Assembly: GCA_963210315.1 (NCBI GenBank)
Contig: OY723243.1
Span: 1,984,001 to 2,048,000 of the forward strand
Reading direction: 5' to 3'
Source: Rhynchopus euleeides
Taxonomy: Eukaryota > Euglenozoa > Diplonemea > Diplonemida > Diplonemidae
DNA: 64,000 nt
Within the stretch, counting starts at the first letter, position 1; each line of letters opens with the position of its first letter. The position numbers and the translations under genes were made by a program. Below are positions 10,707 to 19,580 of the stretch, piece after piece. The notes below the pieces were generated by a model. It was not told where the DNA came from. It saw nothing but the letters and a program-made list of their open reading frames with translations, and ran no database searches.

Positions 10707-13700
10707 CTACTTAACTACGCGGGCCCGCGGCCCGGTAGACTCCCCTTGTTTGAGAGAGGAGCTGCTCTGGTGGGGTGAGGGAAGTGACACAGGAGGAGGA
10801 GGAGGCGCAGGCGCCACACGGTCTGTAGCGCCCGGTGACGCGCTACGTGAGGAAGGAGGATTAAGGTAGGCCCGGAAGCCTGTAGGCGCGTGCGGTGACC
10901 GCGCACGGGCGGAGGAGGAAGAGGCACCAGAACGGGGCCTTTGGGGAAGGGCTGCGTCAACGGACACGCCGTCGGGAGGGGAGGTAGTAGGAGAAGGTGG
11001 GTCCGGATCAGCGGCGCCCACGTCAGCGTCAGCGTCAGCGGTGGGGATCACGTGGTCGACCCTAGGCCTTTGGGCAGGCAGTGCCGGGGTGGAACCGGTA
11101 TGCGCCTCTAAGGCGGTGCGCTTCAGCTGCGCCACGGCGGGGATGGATGGCCTGACGCCGTCGGGTGAGAGCCTCCTACGAGGCTGCATCAGGTGGCGGT
11201 GGGGTGAGCCCGGGGAGCACACGGTATGGGCCAGCCTCTTCAGGATAACTGGAGGGGTGGCGGGCTCGGGAGTAGCGGGACACGGGGTCGCTTCAGGGGA
11301 GGGCTGAGGCGCAGGCACACGGGGTGGCGTGGTGGAGGGAAGATCCCCCACGGTAGGCGCAGTCGCCTCTGGGAAGGGCGGGGTTGGCGGCACATGGGGC
11401 GGCGGGGTGGGGGCGTCTGCCTCCACAGGCGTCGCAGGGGCGGGAGGGGCGTGGTGGCCCTTCTTGCAGCAAGCGGTGGGGCGTCTGTCATCCATCTCAG
11501 GCAGAGAGGCGCAGACCCCGCAGGGGGGCAGGTCATGGTCGCGGCAGCCGTGGTGGCCACGCTTGCAGCACATGTTGGAGGAGCTGCAGGTGCCGCAGCG
11601 GAGCAGCCGGTGCGTGCTGCAGAACTGCACGGGCAGTCCGTCATCCTGGCGGTGGTGGGCCCGGCAGCAGTCTTCCATTCGCAGGGTTCGGTTGTGCCCC
11701 GCCGCGTCGCAGTCATGGCACTTGGGCTTGGAGTGGGCCCTGCAGACGTTGCGAGCCAGCACCTCCGAACGGGGGGCATAGCGCTCAGCGCCGCACGGCG
11801 CCGACCTCGGGCTGACCGTGTCGAGGGGGTCACGGGTGGGGGCTACGGGAGTAGGGTCCCACTGTTCGCTTCGCGTGTCCCGGTCGGGCACCTCGGTATA
11901 CGACGGGGTAAGGTCCAGGCCCCACGACTTGCTCGAGGCCCAGTGGATCGCGCGGGGAATCTGCTCGATCAGGATACGGGTGGTGAGCCCGTGGCAGGCA
12001 AAGCGGGGGCGCGGCTCAAGACCGCCCCAGACTTCCTTCACCCCCACCGCGCGGAGGCAGTAGACACGCGAGACAAACGCGCCAGGCAGGGGCGCGCGGA
12101 GGTTAACTGCTTCACACTGGGAGACAAGGTATTTCAACATCTGCCCCATCATGCGTCCACGCATGTTGAGTGGGGCGGGCTGGGTTCCTGCCGGGGCGCC
12201 AGTAGCGATCGGGCAGACGTCGAGCCCGGAGAAGACCTCGAAGTCGATGGCGAGCTCGCAGAAGGAGATGGACCCCTCCCTCGTCCAGGTGAGACGACCG
12301 AGCCAGGCCCGCAGGGCACGCATGATGCACTCTCCGTGAGTCCAGCGGGGTGGGTTGTCCGGCAGTGAGGCCAGGTCGGACTGGTGGGGCGCAGCGGGTC
12401 GCGCTAGCGCTGCGTCCCACGCGCAAACAGTGGGGGATACCCCGAGGCGCTCACGTTCCAGCACATCTCTGCGGGCGACTATCGTGCTCATTAGGTGGTG
12501 CAGGTCCTTCGCCCGCACCGTACCGGATAGGGGTTTCAGTATGATGCCCCAGTTGGCTAGGCAGGGCGGCCATGAGAGGCGCTCCTCACAGAGACCCGCA
12601 TACCGCTCCCGGGCACGGACGTCGTTGTGGGCAGGGCATTCCCAGAAGAGATGCGTGACGGTTTCGGGGGAGCCCGTATCGCAATTCCGGCAGAGGCGGT
12701 CGCTACCCGGCTCCGGCTGTGTTGCTGTGAGGGGTAGGGGCACCTCACCCGAGTCGTCGAGGACATCGAACTCGGACGGGGCTGAGCTCGACGAGTCGTC
12801 GTCATCATCGGTGTCACCGGCAGCGTCGCCGTCCGCGGTTGCTGTGGCGTGGTCGGCAGCGGTCACAGGAGGTGGAGTAGGAGCGGTCGAGCGCTCGGCC
12901 TCCGGCCCGTCAGGCCCGGAGTCCGTCGCAGCCCCAAGCTTATTGCGTCCCCAGCGGTCTGCCAGGAACACGCCCCCAACAATAATGCAGCGCATCGCAG
13001 CGGCGAGCACAGGATCCCCACATGATTGCCAGAAGTCGTTTGTCAGCACGGTGTCAACGCCGTCCTCCACACCGCCGAAGGAGGGTCTGGAGATAGCAAG
13101 CCTTCGCCAGATGTTGTGACGCAGCGCCTCGCGTAGCACATGGTTCCGTGCCGCCACTTCGAGTGAAAGCAGTGGTTCGGAACCTCCTGGAGCAGATATG
13201 AGGGAAACATCGTCGCCGCAGGTGAGGGAGGCCGGCGGCAGTCCTTTCTTGAGCGCAAGCCCGATAGGCCCGAGGGGGACGTCGATGCGTGTTTTTTGTG
13301 CATACATGGCCCGAATGCGGTTGAATCGCGGGATCAATTCTGGTAGGCGGCGGCAGGAATCTAGAAGTAGGAGCAGCATGCGATACGGCACTATGATTCC
13401 TGGGTGAAGGAGGTGTCCCTTCGAGGCAATGGAGAGGGCCGCTGCGGTGCTGCGGGAGGGATGGCGGTCACCGTATAGGCAGTTTGAGGCTCGGGTCTCT
13501 AGGTCGCGGAGGACCCGGTGGTCAATGGGCGCATACCAGCCACCGAAGATCGCTCGGGGCATGACTGCGCCAGCAATCAGGCCGTGTCGCTGCTCAAAGG
13601 TCGCAGGCGAGCTGCCCAGGCGGCGTAAGGGGGCATGCGCTTTACTCGCCCGTCCGTCGTCGCCGCGGTCTATGAACGCTGGTGACACACAGACGCGCAC

Positions 13701-16340
13701 GCCTAGTGCAGGTGAGGCGGTTTTGGTGGGGAAGGTGGCCCCATTTACAGCGATGGTGCCGACATATCGAGGGCGTGCGCCAGAGGAGGGGTCCACGCGA
13801 TGCACGCCCATGGCAATGGTCTTCTTTTCGTTTAGGCGCATTCCTGTTATTGCGCAGAACTCGCCCGTGATGTCCGCGCCACGTTGTGTCAGCGCCTCAG
13901 AGACACGCGAGATGATAGTGGCGTCATCCGCGTACGATATGCTGAGGGCCCCCCCGCTCTCTTCCTGGATCGCTTTCACCAGGACGGAGAGTAACGCGTT
14001 GATGAGGACGACCGACAATGGGCAGCCCTGAAGAATTCCGTTCGTCACATCGAACTCCCCCCCCACTCCGAGCGGGGTCTTGAAGCGACGGCGGAGGCGC
14101 GAGTACATCGCTTCCAGCGGCCGGAGGATGCGCTCGTGCAGCCCCATTGCACGCGCCAGCTCCAGGACTAGGCGCTGGGGTACCCTGTCGAAACATTTCG
14201 AGAAGTCGAGCGCCAGGAGGTAGATCGAGGTGTCCTTGTCCAGGAGCGTTTCCTCAATCTGGGTCGTGAGGTCCATCAGCGCGTCGTCGGCGCGGTGGCC
14301 GGGGCGGAAGCCGTGTTGAGAGGGGTCAATCCAGCCCTCCTGCCATACGACAACATCCTGCAGACGGCGGCAAGCCCATATGCGGTACACCAGGCTCGTG
14401 ACCGTGATGGGCCGAAGTCCGAGCGGGTCGCCAGCGTATTCGCCCTTGGGGATGAGCGTCACCAGTGCGGTTCTCAGCGCCTCGGGCCAAGAGCCGGTAC
14501 GCTCGATGCTGTTGAAGAGGGCTGCAAACCCATCCATTAGCCCCACCGGCAGAAGTGCAACCTCTTCCAGTCTCCAGCCGTCGACGCCGCAGGTGCCCGA
14601 CTTGGACTTCGCTAGCTTCATCTGTGCCAGCGCGATGAGGTCTGACCCCGTGATGTCGGATATAGTCATCGGAGTGTGGTGTACGTATTTCCCGAAGCGC
14701 TCCATGAACGGCGCAAATTCGGGTTCCCCAACGCGATCAGGGTACAGCCGCAGGATGCTGTCCCAGGCTCCTTGCAGGATGCTGTCCATCTCAGCGAGGT
14801 TGGCGGTGAAGGTCCCGTCCGGTCGCCGCACCGTGTCGGCAGTGCTGGGCGTCTCTCCCTTCAGCATCGCCACGACACTCTTCGCATCCTCACGGCAACG
14901 TCTCCGGAAGTCGTCGCGGAGCAGGCCTCGGCGCTGGTGCACCACCTCAGAGAGAATCCGTCGGCACTCCGCGCGCGTCCCGTGGAGGAGGCGTTGGAGC
15001 ACCGCAAGGGGCGGGGTACCGTCGCGCCGGCCGCCAGCCGGCACATCCTGGTTGGTGGGCAGCTCACATACCAGTGTTCTGCACTTCTCCCAGCAGCGTG
15101 AAACATCGTATGGCAGCAGGCCGTTGCCAAGACGCATGCGGGCGCCCACCAACTCCTCTAGGCGTCGGATGGCAGCGCGCAGTTTCAGCTCACGGCAGGA
15201 CGCGGCTCCCAGCCCATCCGGTGCCCGTGATTCCCTCGCACACAGGCGGACCTTCCGTGGCTCGCGTACATCCCCACGGCCGATGTAGGCGCGGGAGGCT
15301 CCAGCTGAAAGTCCCGCCAATTGCACGAGGTAGGTCTCGCACGCTTCGCAGAGCAGTTTCCAGGCATTGTCAAGGTCGCCCCGCCGCAGGGCTCCCTCGA
15401 ACCCCGAGAGGGATGGAGTAGGAGGGGGCGCGGTGGTATCCCCGGGGGGGGCCCGAGGAACGCGGATTTGCTTGGGGACCCTGTATTTGAGGCACGTCTG
15501 GTCGAAGACCTGAACGTCGAGAGTCATCGTCACGCAGAGGTGGTTCGGCACTCCCACGTCCCGAACATCGCACGCCGTAAGGGCCTGCGCTGCGATCGGG
15601 TTCAGCAGCGCGTAGTCGATACGTGTCCCCTCGCATGTAGTGGAGGTGAAGGTTGAAGGGGGCGTGGTGCCGGTGGCCTGTGCGGCCAGTGCCGCAGCAT
15701 CGGCCCTGTAGTTGTCCAGTGCATGTGCGAGGGTGGGCGACGCATCCCTGTCGGTGTTGAGGTCGCCCATCACCACTACCGGCACGTCGCCCAAGCATCT
15801 GCCGTAGTCTAGCAGCACCGCATGCAGGAGTCGCTCCCGTTCGGCGAAGGTTTTCCCAGACTTGCGCCGCTTCTGACCCGACGGGGCGTACACGCATAGG
15901 ACGTGCAGGAAGGAGCTACCATCTCCGATTGCCACCTTTGCGTGTACAAAGCGGCCATCGCTTGCAAAACGTTCCAGTGTCGTGGGGGTGGAGAGGCGCA
16001 CGAGCGGGGCGGGCTTCCGCGCAAGGATGCCGACTCCGCCTTTGGTGCCTTTCACAAGGTTGCCTTTAACGCCGTCGCGGGGTGCACCCCAAGCCGTGGA
16101 CCATATCCGCTCCTGGGAAAGGTGCGTCGATACCTCTTCCTGCATGTGCTTGGTCAGGGCAGTTTCTTGTAGACAGACGATGTCGGCAGGGATCAGCGTG
16201 ATCTTCTCGAGGTGAGGAAGCAACGCCGTCACATTCACGGAAGCCAGGGTGATAGCGGGGCCTGGGTTCGTCTCGATGTCCCCGTGCGTGGGGAGGCGCA
16301 GATACGCAGCATCTGCGAGTCGCTTATCCCGGGTGGGAAG
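10707..16340 (-). CDS. LINE ORF2: 2A motif, AP endonuclease, reverse transcriptase, zinc fingers
   Basis: About 1,877 codons from just after the TGA at 16341 to a TAG at 10707. In order: a 2A-type motif DIETNPGP (16257-16280); an APE-type endonuclease with ADIVCLQET, VYAPSG, VVVMGDLNTD, RIDYALLNP and a C-terminal PNHL (second catalytic His position); a reverse transcriptase with GVDGWRLEE, LDFSKCFDRVP, NGILQGCPLS and the catalytic SYADDA near 13920-13937; an acidic linker; a CCHC-type finger (CRNC ... HLFWEC) near 12620-12690; and a Cys/His-rich domain near 11450-11760 with many CxxC pairs; then a Pro-rich tail. It encodes nicking and target-primed reverse transcription. There is no ATG at the frame start, so it may be expressed by readthrough of ORF1, by skipping at the 2A site, or from an internal start. 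Confidence 0.92.
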   Translation of the reverse strand, partial: LPTRDKRLADAAYLRLPTHGDIETNPGPAITLASVNVTALLPHLEKITLIPADIVCLQETALTKHMQEEVSTHLSQERIWSTAWGAPRDGVKGNLVKGTKGGVGILARKPAPLVRLSTPTTLERFASDGRFVHAKVAIGDGSSFLHVLCVYAPSGQKRRKSGKTFAERERLLHAVLLDYGRCLGDVPVVVMGDLNTDRDASPTLAHALDNYRADAAALAAQATGTTPPSTFTSTTCEGTRIDYALLNPIAAQALTACDVRDVGVPNHLCVTMTLDVQVFDQTCLKYRVPKQIRVPRAPPGDTTAPPPTPSLSGFEGALRRGDLDNAWKLLCEACETYLVQLAGLSAGASRAYIGRGDVREPRKVRLCARESRAPDGLGAASCRELKLRAAIRRLEELVGARMRLGNGLLPYDVSRCWEKCRTLVCELPTNQDVPAGGRRDGTPPLAVLQRLLHGTRAECRRILSEVVHQRRGLLRDDFRRRCREDAKSVVAMLKGETPSTADTVRRPDGTFTANLAEMDSILQGAWDSILRLYPDRVGEPEFAPFMERFGKYVHHTPMTISDITGSDLIALAQMKLAKSKSGTCGVDGWRLEEVALLPVGLMDGFAALFNSIERTGSWPEALRTALVTLIPKGEYAGDPLGLRPITVTSLVYRIWACRRLQDVVVWQEGWIDPSQHGFRPGHRADDALMDLTTQIEETLLDKDTSIYLLALDFSKCFDRVPQRLVLELARAMGLHERILRPLEAMYSRLRRRFKTPLGVGGEFDVTNGILQGCPLSVVLINALLSVLVKAIQEESGGALSISYADDATIISRVSEALTQRGADITGEFCAITGMRLNEKKTIAMGVHRVDPSSGARPRYVGTIAVNGATFPTKTASPALGVRVCVSPAFIDRGDDGRASKAHAPLRRLGSSPATFEQRHGLIAGAVMPRAIFGGWYAPIDHRVLRDLETRASNCLYGDRHPSRSTAAALSIASKGHLLHPGIIVPYRMLLLLLDSCRRLPELIPRFNRIRAMYAQKTRIDVPLGPIGLALKKGLPPASLTCGDDVSLISAPGGSEPLLSLEVAARNHVLREALRHNIWRRLAISRPSFGGVEDGVDTVLTNDFWQSCGDPVLAAAMRCIIVGGVFLADRWGRNKLGAATDSGPDGPEAERSTAPTPPPVTAADHATATADGDAAGDTDDDDDSSSSAPSEFDVLDDSGEVPLPLTATQPEPGSDRLCRNCDTGSPETVTHLFWECPAHNDVRARERYAGLCEERLSWPPCLANWGIILKPLSGTVRAKDLHHLMSTIVARRDVLERERLGVSPTVCAWDAALARPAAPHQSDLASLPDNPPRWTHGECIMRALRAWLGRLTWTREGSISFCELAIDFEVFSGLDVCPIATGAPAGTQPAPLNMRGRMMGQMLKYLVSQCEAVNLRAPLPGAFVSRVYCLRAVGVKEVWGGLEPRPRFACHGLTTRILIEQIPRAIHWASSKSWGLDLTPSYTEVPDRDTRSEQWDPTPVAPTRDPLDTVSPRSAPCGAERYAPRSEVLARNVCRAHSKPKCHDCDAAGHNRTLRMEDCCRAHHRQDDGLPVQFCSTHRLLRCGTCSSSNMCCKRGHHGCRDHDLPPCGVCASLPEMDDRRPTACCKKGHHAPPAPATPVEADAPTPPPHVPPTPPFPEATAPTVGDLPSTTPPRVPAPQPSPEATPCPATPEPATPPVILKRLAHTVCSPGSPHRHLMQPRRRLSPDGVRPSIPAVAQLKRTALEAHTGSTPALPAQRPRVDHVIPTADADADVGAADPDPPSPTTSPPDGVSVDAALPQRPRSGASSSSARARSPHAPTGFRAYLNPPSSRSASPGATDRVAPAPPPPPVSLPSPHQSSSSLKQGESTGPRARVVK
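16257..16280 (-). other. 2A-type ribosome-skipping motif DIETNPGP
   Basis: Minus-strand translation reads D-I-E-T-N-P-G-P, an exact match to the 2A consensus D-x-E-x-N-P-G-P. It lies 20 codons after the TGA and directly ahead of the endonuclease. Skipping would fall between the Gly (16260-16262) and Pro (16257-16259) codons. 2A sequences at the N-terminal part of LINE proteins are known from trypanosomes and some animals. Function here is inferred. Confidence 0.8.
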
Positions 16341-17000
16341 TCACTTGTGCAGGTTTGCACAGCTCGCGCATGCCACCTGATTGCATCCCTCGCAGCTTTT
16401 CAGCGTGTACTGCCTGCCCACGACCGCTTCGCACAGCTGGCAGCGGGTGTTCATCGTGGCCTTGTACCCGGCGCCCCATTGGTGAATGTGGATGCTCACA
16501 TTCCTCTTGCGGATCGGGGAGACGTAGTCCATCGCGTCGGACACCGCAGAGCTGATGCGCTCCCCCCAGCCCTTCGACGAAGGCTGCCCCAGCATCTCGT
16601 CGATGTCGTCCTCCTCTTCGGCCCCGTCACCCCCGGAGACCACCCGACGCCGCTTGCCGTTGGCGTCCGCACGCGGGGCGTCGTCCTCCCCGTCAGCTGA
16701 GAGCATGTCGGCGGAGCTCTCGTCGTCAACGTCGTCGCCCCCGCCGGCGGCAGGAGGAGGGGCCGCGGTCTCATCTGCGGCGGGTTCAGCCTGGGCCGCG
16801 GCTGGCGGTGCCTGTGGAGGCGGCGGGGGGTCCTGCGGAGGGGCCTGCGGGGAGACCTGCGGGGGGGCGATAGGTGTCGTCGGTGGGGATGACACGTAGC
16901 GCTCCGGCAGCTTCACCTTGGCCGGGGGGCCAGCCGCGGGCGCGGGCTTGAACCGCCGCACATCCTGCGGGGGGGCGTCCTCTTTCACCCATTCCCTCAC
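16341..17000 (-). CDS. LINE ORF1-like Pro-rich zinc-finger protein (start uncertain)
   Basis: 219 codons ending in TGA at 16341-16343; the frame is open up to 17060 without an ATG and the coordinate given starts at a GTG. Seen: a Pro/Ala-rich N half (PPQ and PPPPPQAPP strings), an acidic stretch rich in Asp/Glu, a basic KRRR motif, and a C-terminal cysteine cluster with CQLC, CEGC and CASC spacing that suggests a zinc-binding finger. The first ATG is at 16706. In position and composition it matches a LINE ORF1 nucleic-acid-binding protein. Same frame as ORF2, which follows the TGA directly. Confidence 0.7.
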   Translation of the reverse strand: MREWVKEDAPPQDVRRFKPAPAAGPPAKVKLPERYVSSPPTTPIAPPQVSPQAPPQDPPPPPQAPPAAAQAEPAADETAAPPPAAGGGDDVDDESSADMLSADGEDDAPRADANGKRRRVVSGGDGAEEEDDIDEMLGQPSSKGWGERISSAVSDAMDYVSPIRKRNVSIHIHQWGAGYKATMNTRCQLCEAVVGRQYTLKSCEGCNQVACASCANLHK

Positions 17001-17060
17001 CCAGAGGGAGGGGCGGCCCGCCCTCGTTATACAACTAAAGGGGGGGGGGTGTTGGCGCCG

Positions 17061-17699
17061 TTACGACGAGCACGCGCTGTCCGCTTTTAGCGCGCGAGTT
17101 TATCACACTCGCGTTCCAGCCATTTCCCGCCCGCCGCAAGTCGAACAGGATGTCGTCGGCGTGCTCTTGCCCACGGGCCCCGGATACCACCCATTTCTCT
17201 CTCTCACCTGCTTGTTGACAGCACGCCGCTGGCGTGTTGGTCCCCTGGAGCTCTAGCCGACGCAAGCGCCGACCAGATCAAAAGGCACGTGTGTGTATGT
17301 CTCTCTCTTCTGCTCATATAGTCCACCCAACTGAGGCAGGTGGGCTGCCTGGCCACCACCCGCTGTATATGAAGGTGCTGTCCTCTTGAAAGAACCCTCT
17401 CCTTCTTCCCTCACCCCCCCCCCCCCGCTGCTAGCCCCTTGTCGGCCCCCATATCCATGCCCGGCGGCAATCGCCGAGCTCGTGCTGTCTGGGCGCGCTG
17501 CCTTCATATGAAGTCTGTCCGACCTAGACGCGTGCCCGCCCCGCCCCCCCAAGGTAACCTGTCAGGCGGAACTGCGACGACAGCCCTGAAGTTGGTGGGG
17601 GGTCCTGTTTGACTCCACCCTTTGTGTGCCACCGCAAGCCATGGACACCACACCCGCATGCAGGTTTGGCGGGGCCGTTGGGTGCCGCCTGCGAGTCAG
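17061..17699. other. intergenic region upstream of the kinesin gene
   Basis: Contains the right copy of the LINE-flanking direct repeat (17213-17330), a poly-C run at about 17416-17428 and the presumed promoter and 5-prime UTR of the kinesin. No additional gene seen. Confidence 0.55.
17213..17330 (+). repeat. direct repeat, right copy, flanking the LINE
   Basis: Contains TTGACAGCACGCCGCTG, AGCTCTAGCCGACGCAAGCG, GGCACGTGTGTGTATG, a short CT tract and CATATAGTCC. It aligns in order with 10540-10665. Read in the LINE direction it lies upstream of ORF1. It could be the 3-prime end of an earlier LINE copy or a duplicated target. Confidence 0.5.
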
Positions 17700-19580
17700 A
17701 TGGCCTCCTCTGGCAAGGCCCAGCGGTCCGATTCGCACGAGGGTCTTGACTCGATAAAGATCTACAGTCGGTTTGCGCCGCCGCCTGCAGAGGCGAAGAG
17801 GCTCAACCACAGCATCACACGAGCGCCAGAGGGGCACAGCGTGTATGTACGGGATGACTATAATGGGTCGAGCCTGGAGATGGACTGCGAGCTGGCGTTC
17901 GACGGGAATACGTCACAGATGGAGGTGCACGAGCAGGTGACTGAGCCGCTCATCCCCCAGCTGCTGCAGGGGTACAACTGCACCCTGCTTGCCTTCGGGC
18001 AGACGGCGAGCGGGAAGACGCATACCATGCTGGGGCCGCAGGGGGGGCGCTATGACTTTATGCGGAAGGATGAGAACTGCGGCATTGTGCCCCGTGCGGT
18101 GGTGTCGCTGTTCGACCACCTGGAGGCGACAGGCTTGCGTGCGGATGTTGACTTCTCCTACTTCGAGATCTACAACGAGGTGGTCAGCGATCTCATTGCC
18201 AAGGCGACCAGCTGCGATGGCAACGTCAAGTCTTTCGTCTTCCGCGGCACCGACAAGGCACGGTTCGAAAGGGAGGTGAGCCGCGTGCGGGTCAAGTCTG
18301 CGGATGAGTTCCTCCATATCCTGGAGGCGACGAATGCCAACCGGCAGCAGGGTGGGACAGATCTCAACCAGGTGTCGTCCCGCAGTCATTCTGTCGTGCT
18401 GCTGCGCGTGCACACCAAGACGACGTCGGCGACGATGTGCATGGTTGACCTGGCAGGGTCAGAGTGCATCAAGAAGTCGAACGCGCAAGGGATGCGGCGA
18501 TACGAGACGAAGAACATCAACACGTCGCTTTTCGCGCTGAAGCAGGTGATCCATGCGCTGTACAAGCGGAAGGAGCACGTGCCCTACGCAGACTCGATGC
18601 TCACACGCACCCTGTCGGACTCTCTCAGCGGCAATGCATTCCTCCGCATCCTCGTGTGCTGCACGTCACGGGCGGAAGACGCACAGGAGACCATGACGAC
18701 ACTGCGCTTTGCAAAGGAGGCATCCTGCGTTGTGCGCAAGGCACCTGCCGTCAATCGCTACGAGCAGTCCCGGGAACGACAGCTCGTGTCGTCGCAGGAG
18801 CTGGAGGCCATCAGCCAGGAGAACGTTGCCCTGCAGGCCAAGGTGGAGGAGATGCAGGGGCTGGTTGAGGGCGGCCAGAATGAGAATGCCGTGCTTCAGA
18901 TGCAGGTGCGGCAGCTGCAGGAGACCAACACGCAGCTGATCAACCAACTCCACCAGGGCACGGAGAACTACCAGTCGCAGGTGTCGACGCTGCAGACGCA
19001 GAACAAGCAGCTGCAGATGCAGACGAGCGAGTTGCAGGAGGAGGAGCACCGCACCAACGAGCAGAACATATACCTGAGCCGGAAGGTGAGCGAGGTGCAG
19101 AAGCACATGGAGGGCATCCTGCAGCAGATCAAGGCCGTCACTATCGAGAACGATATGCTGCGCAGCGAGCTGCGGCAGAGCAGGGGCACTGCCGACGGGC
19201 TCAGGCAGATGCGTACGGGGCAGCCGCAGCCACAGACCCAGACCCAGACGCAGCAGGGGACAACGCAACAACAGCAGCAGCAGCAGCAGCAAGCAGCGCC
19301 TCCGTCGACTGCGGCCCAACCTGCACAGGAAAGGCCTGCTGGTGATATGCCGCAGCGCTACCTGCAGCAGGAGGTTGACCGCTGCCAGCACATCTCCGAA
19401 GAGCTCAACAAGATGAAGAACGACACAAAGCAGCGGCATCTGCAGGAGCAGCAGTCGCACTCTGCGTCACAAACGTCCCTCCTGTCCATGTCGTCGTCGA
19501 TCCCGTCGCTATCCGAGCCGCTCATCACCGCAGAGCAGGATGCGCTTACAGCACGCCTGCAGCGCCTTGAACAGGTATGA
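17700..19580 (+). CDS. kinesin with N-terminal motor and coiled coil (C-terminus may continue past an intron)
   Basis: 626 residues from MASSGKAQR to a TGA. The motor spans about residues 10-355: P loop GQTASGKTHTM (about 100), FEIYNEVVSDL, switch I NQVSSRSH (about 222), switch II DLAGSE (about 248) and NTSLFALKQVIHAL. It is an ATP-driven microtubule motor. Next comes a long coiled coil (about 365-510), then a PQTQTQTQQ/poly-Gln tract near 515-532 and a shorter coiled coil. The reading frame ends ...LQRLEQ and then GTATGA, which contains the stop and also matches the donor motif of this genome's introns, so the true protein may be longer. An in-frame Met at 17658 is a possible alternative start. 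Subfamily not assigned; the polarity of the motor (N-terminal) suggests plus-end movement. Confidence 0.9.
   Translation: MASSGKAQRSDSHEGLDSIKIYSRFAPPPAEAKRLNHSITRAPEGHSVYVRDDYNGSSLEMDCELAFDGNTSQMEVHEQVTEPLIPQLLQGYNCTLLAFGQTASGKTHTMLGPQGGRYDFMRKDENCGIVPRAVVSLFDHLEATGLRADVDFSYFEIYNEVVSDLIAKATSCDGNVKSFVFRGTDKARFEREVSRVRVKSADEFLHILEATNANRQQGGTDLNQVSSRSHSVVLLRVHTKTTSATMCMVDLAGSECIKKSNAQGMRRYETKNINTSLFALKQVIHALYKRKEHVPYADSMLTRTLSDSLSGNAFLRILVCCTSRAEDAQETMTTLRFAKEASCVVRKAPAVNRYEQSRERQLVSSQELEAISQENVALQAKVEEMQGLVEGGQNENAVLQMQVRQLQETNTQLINQLHQGTENYQSQVSTLQTQNKQLQMQTSELQEEEHRTNEQNIYLSRKVSEVQKHMEGILQQIKAVTIENDMLRSELRQSRGTADGLRQMRTGQPQPQTQTQTQQGTTQQQQQQQQQAAPPSTAAQPAQERPAGDMPQRYLQQEVDRCQHISEELNKMKNDTKQRHLQEQQSHSASQTSLLSMSSSIPSLSEPLITAEQDALTARLQRLEQV

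Larger units (their letters stand above)
10707..17060 (-). mobile_element. non-LTR (LINE) retrotransposon, ORF1 plus APE-endonuclease/RT ORF2
   Basis: A minus-strand element with an ORF1-like zinc-finger frame followed by a long endonuclease-reverse transcriptase frame, both in one reading frame separated by a single TGA. The long frame is otherwise intact, so the copy is young or recently active (inference). The upstream limit is where the frame meets a TAA at 17061-17063, next to a run of ten G; no ATG lies between that stop and 16706, which fits 5-prime truncation or unusual initiation. The 3-prime end lies past 10707, probably in or before the CT/GA microsatellites at 10622-10648 or 10508-10536. 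No LTRs. Clade not assigned. Confidence 0.9.

Noticed and set aside
16341-16343. TGA as a sense codon (alternative genetic code)
   Set aside because: Several host genes in the window end in TGA after complete domains.
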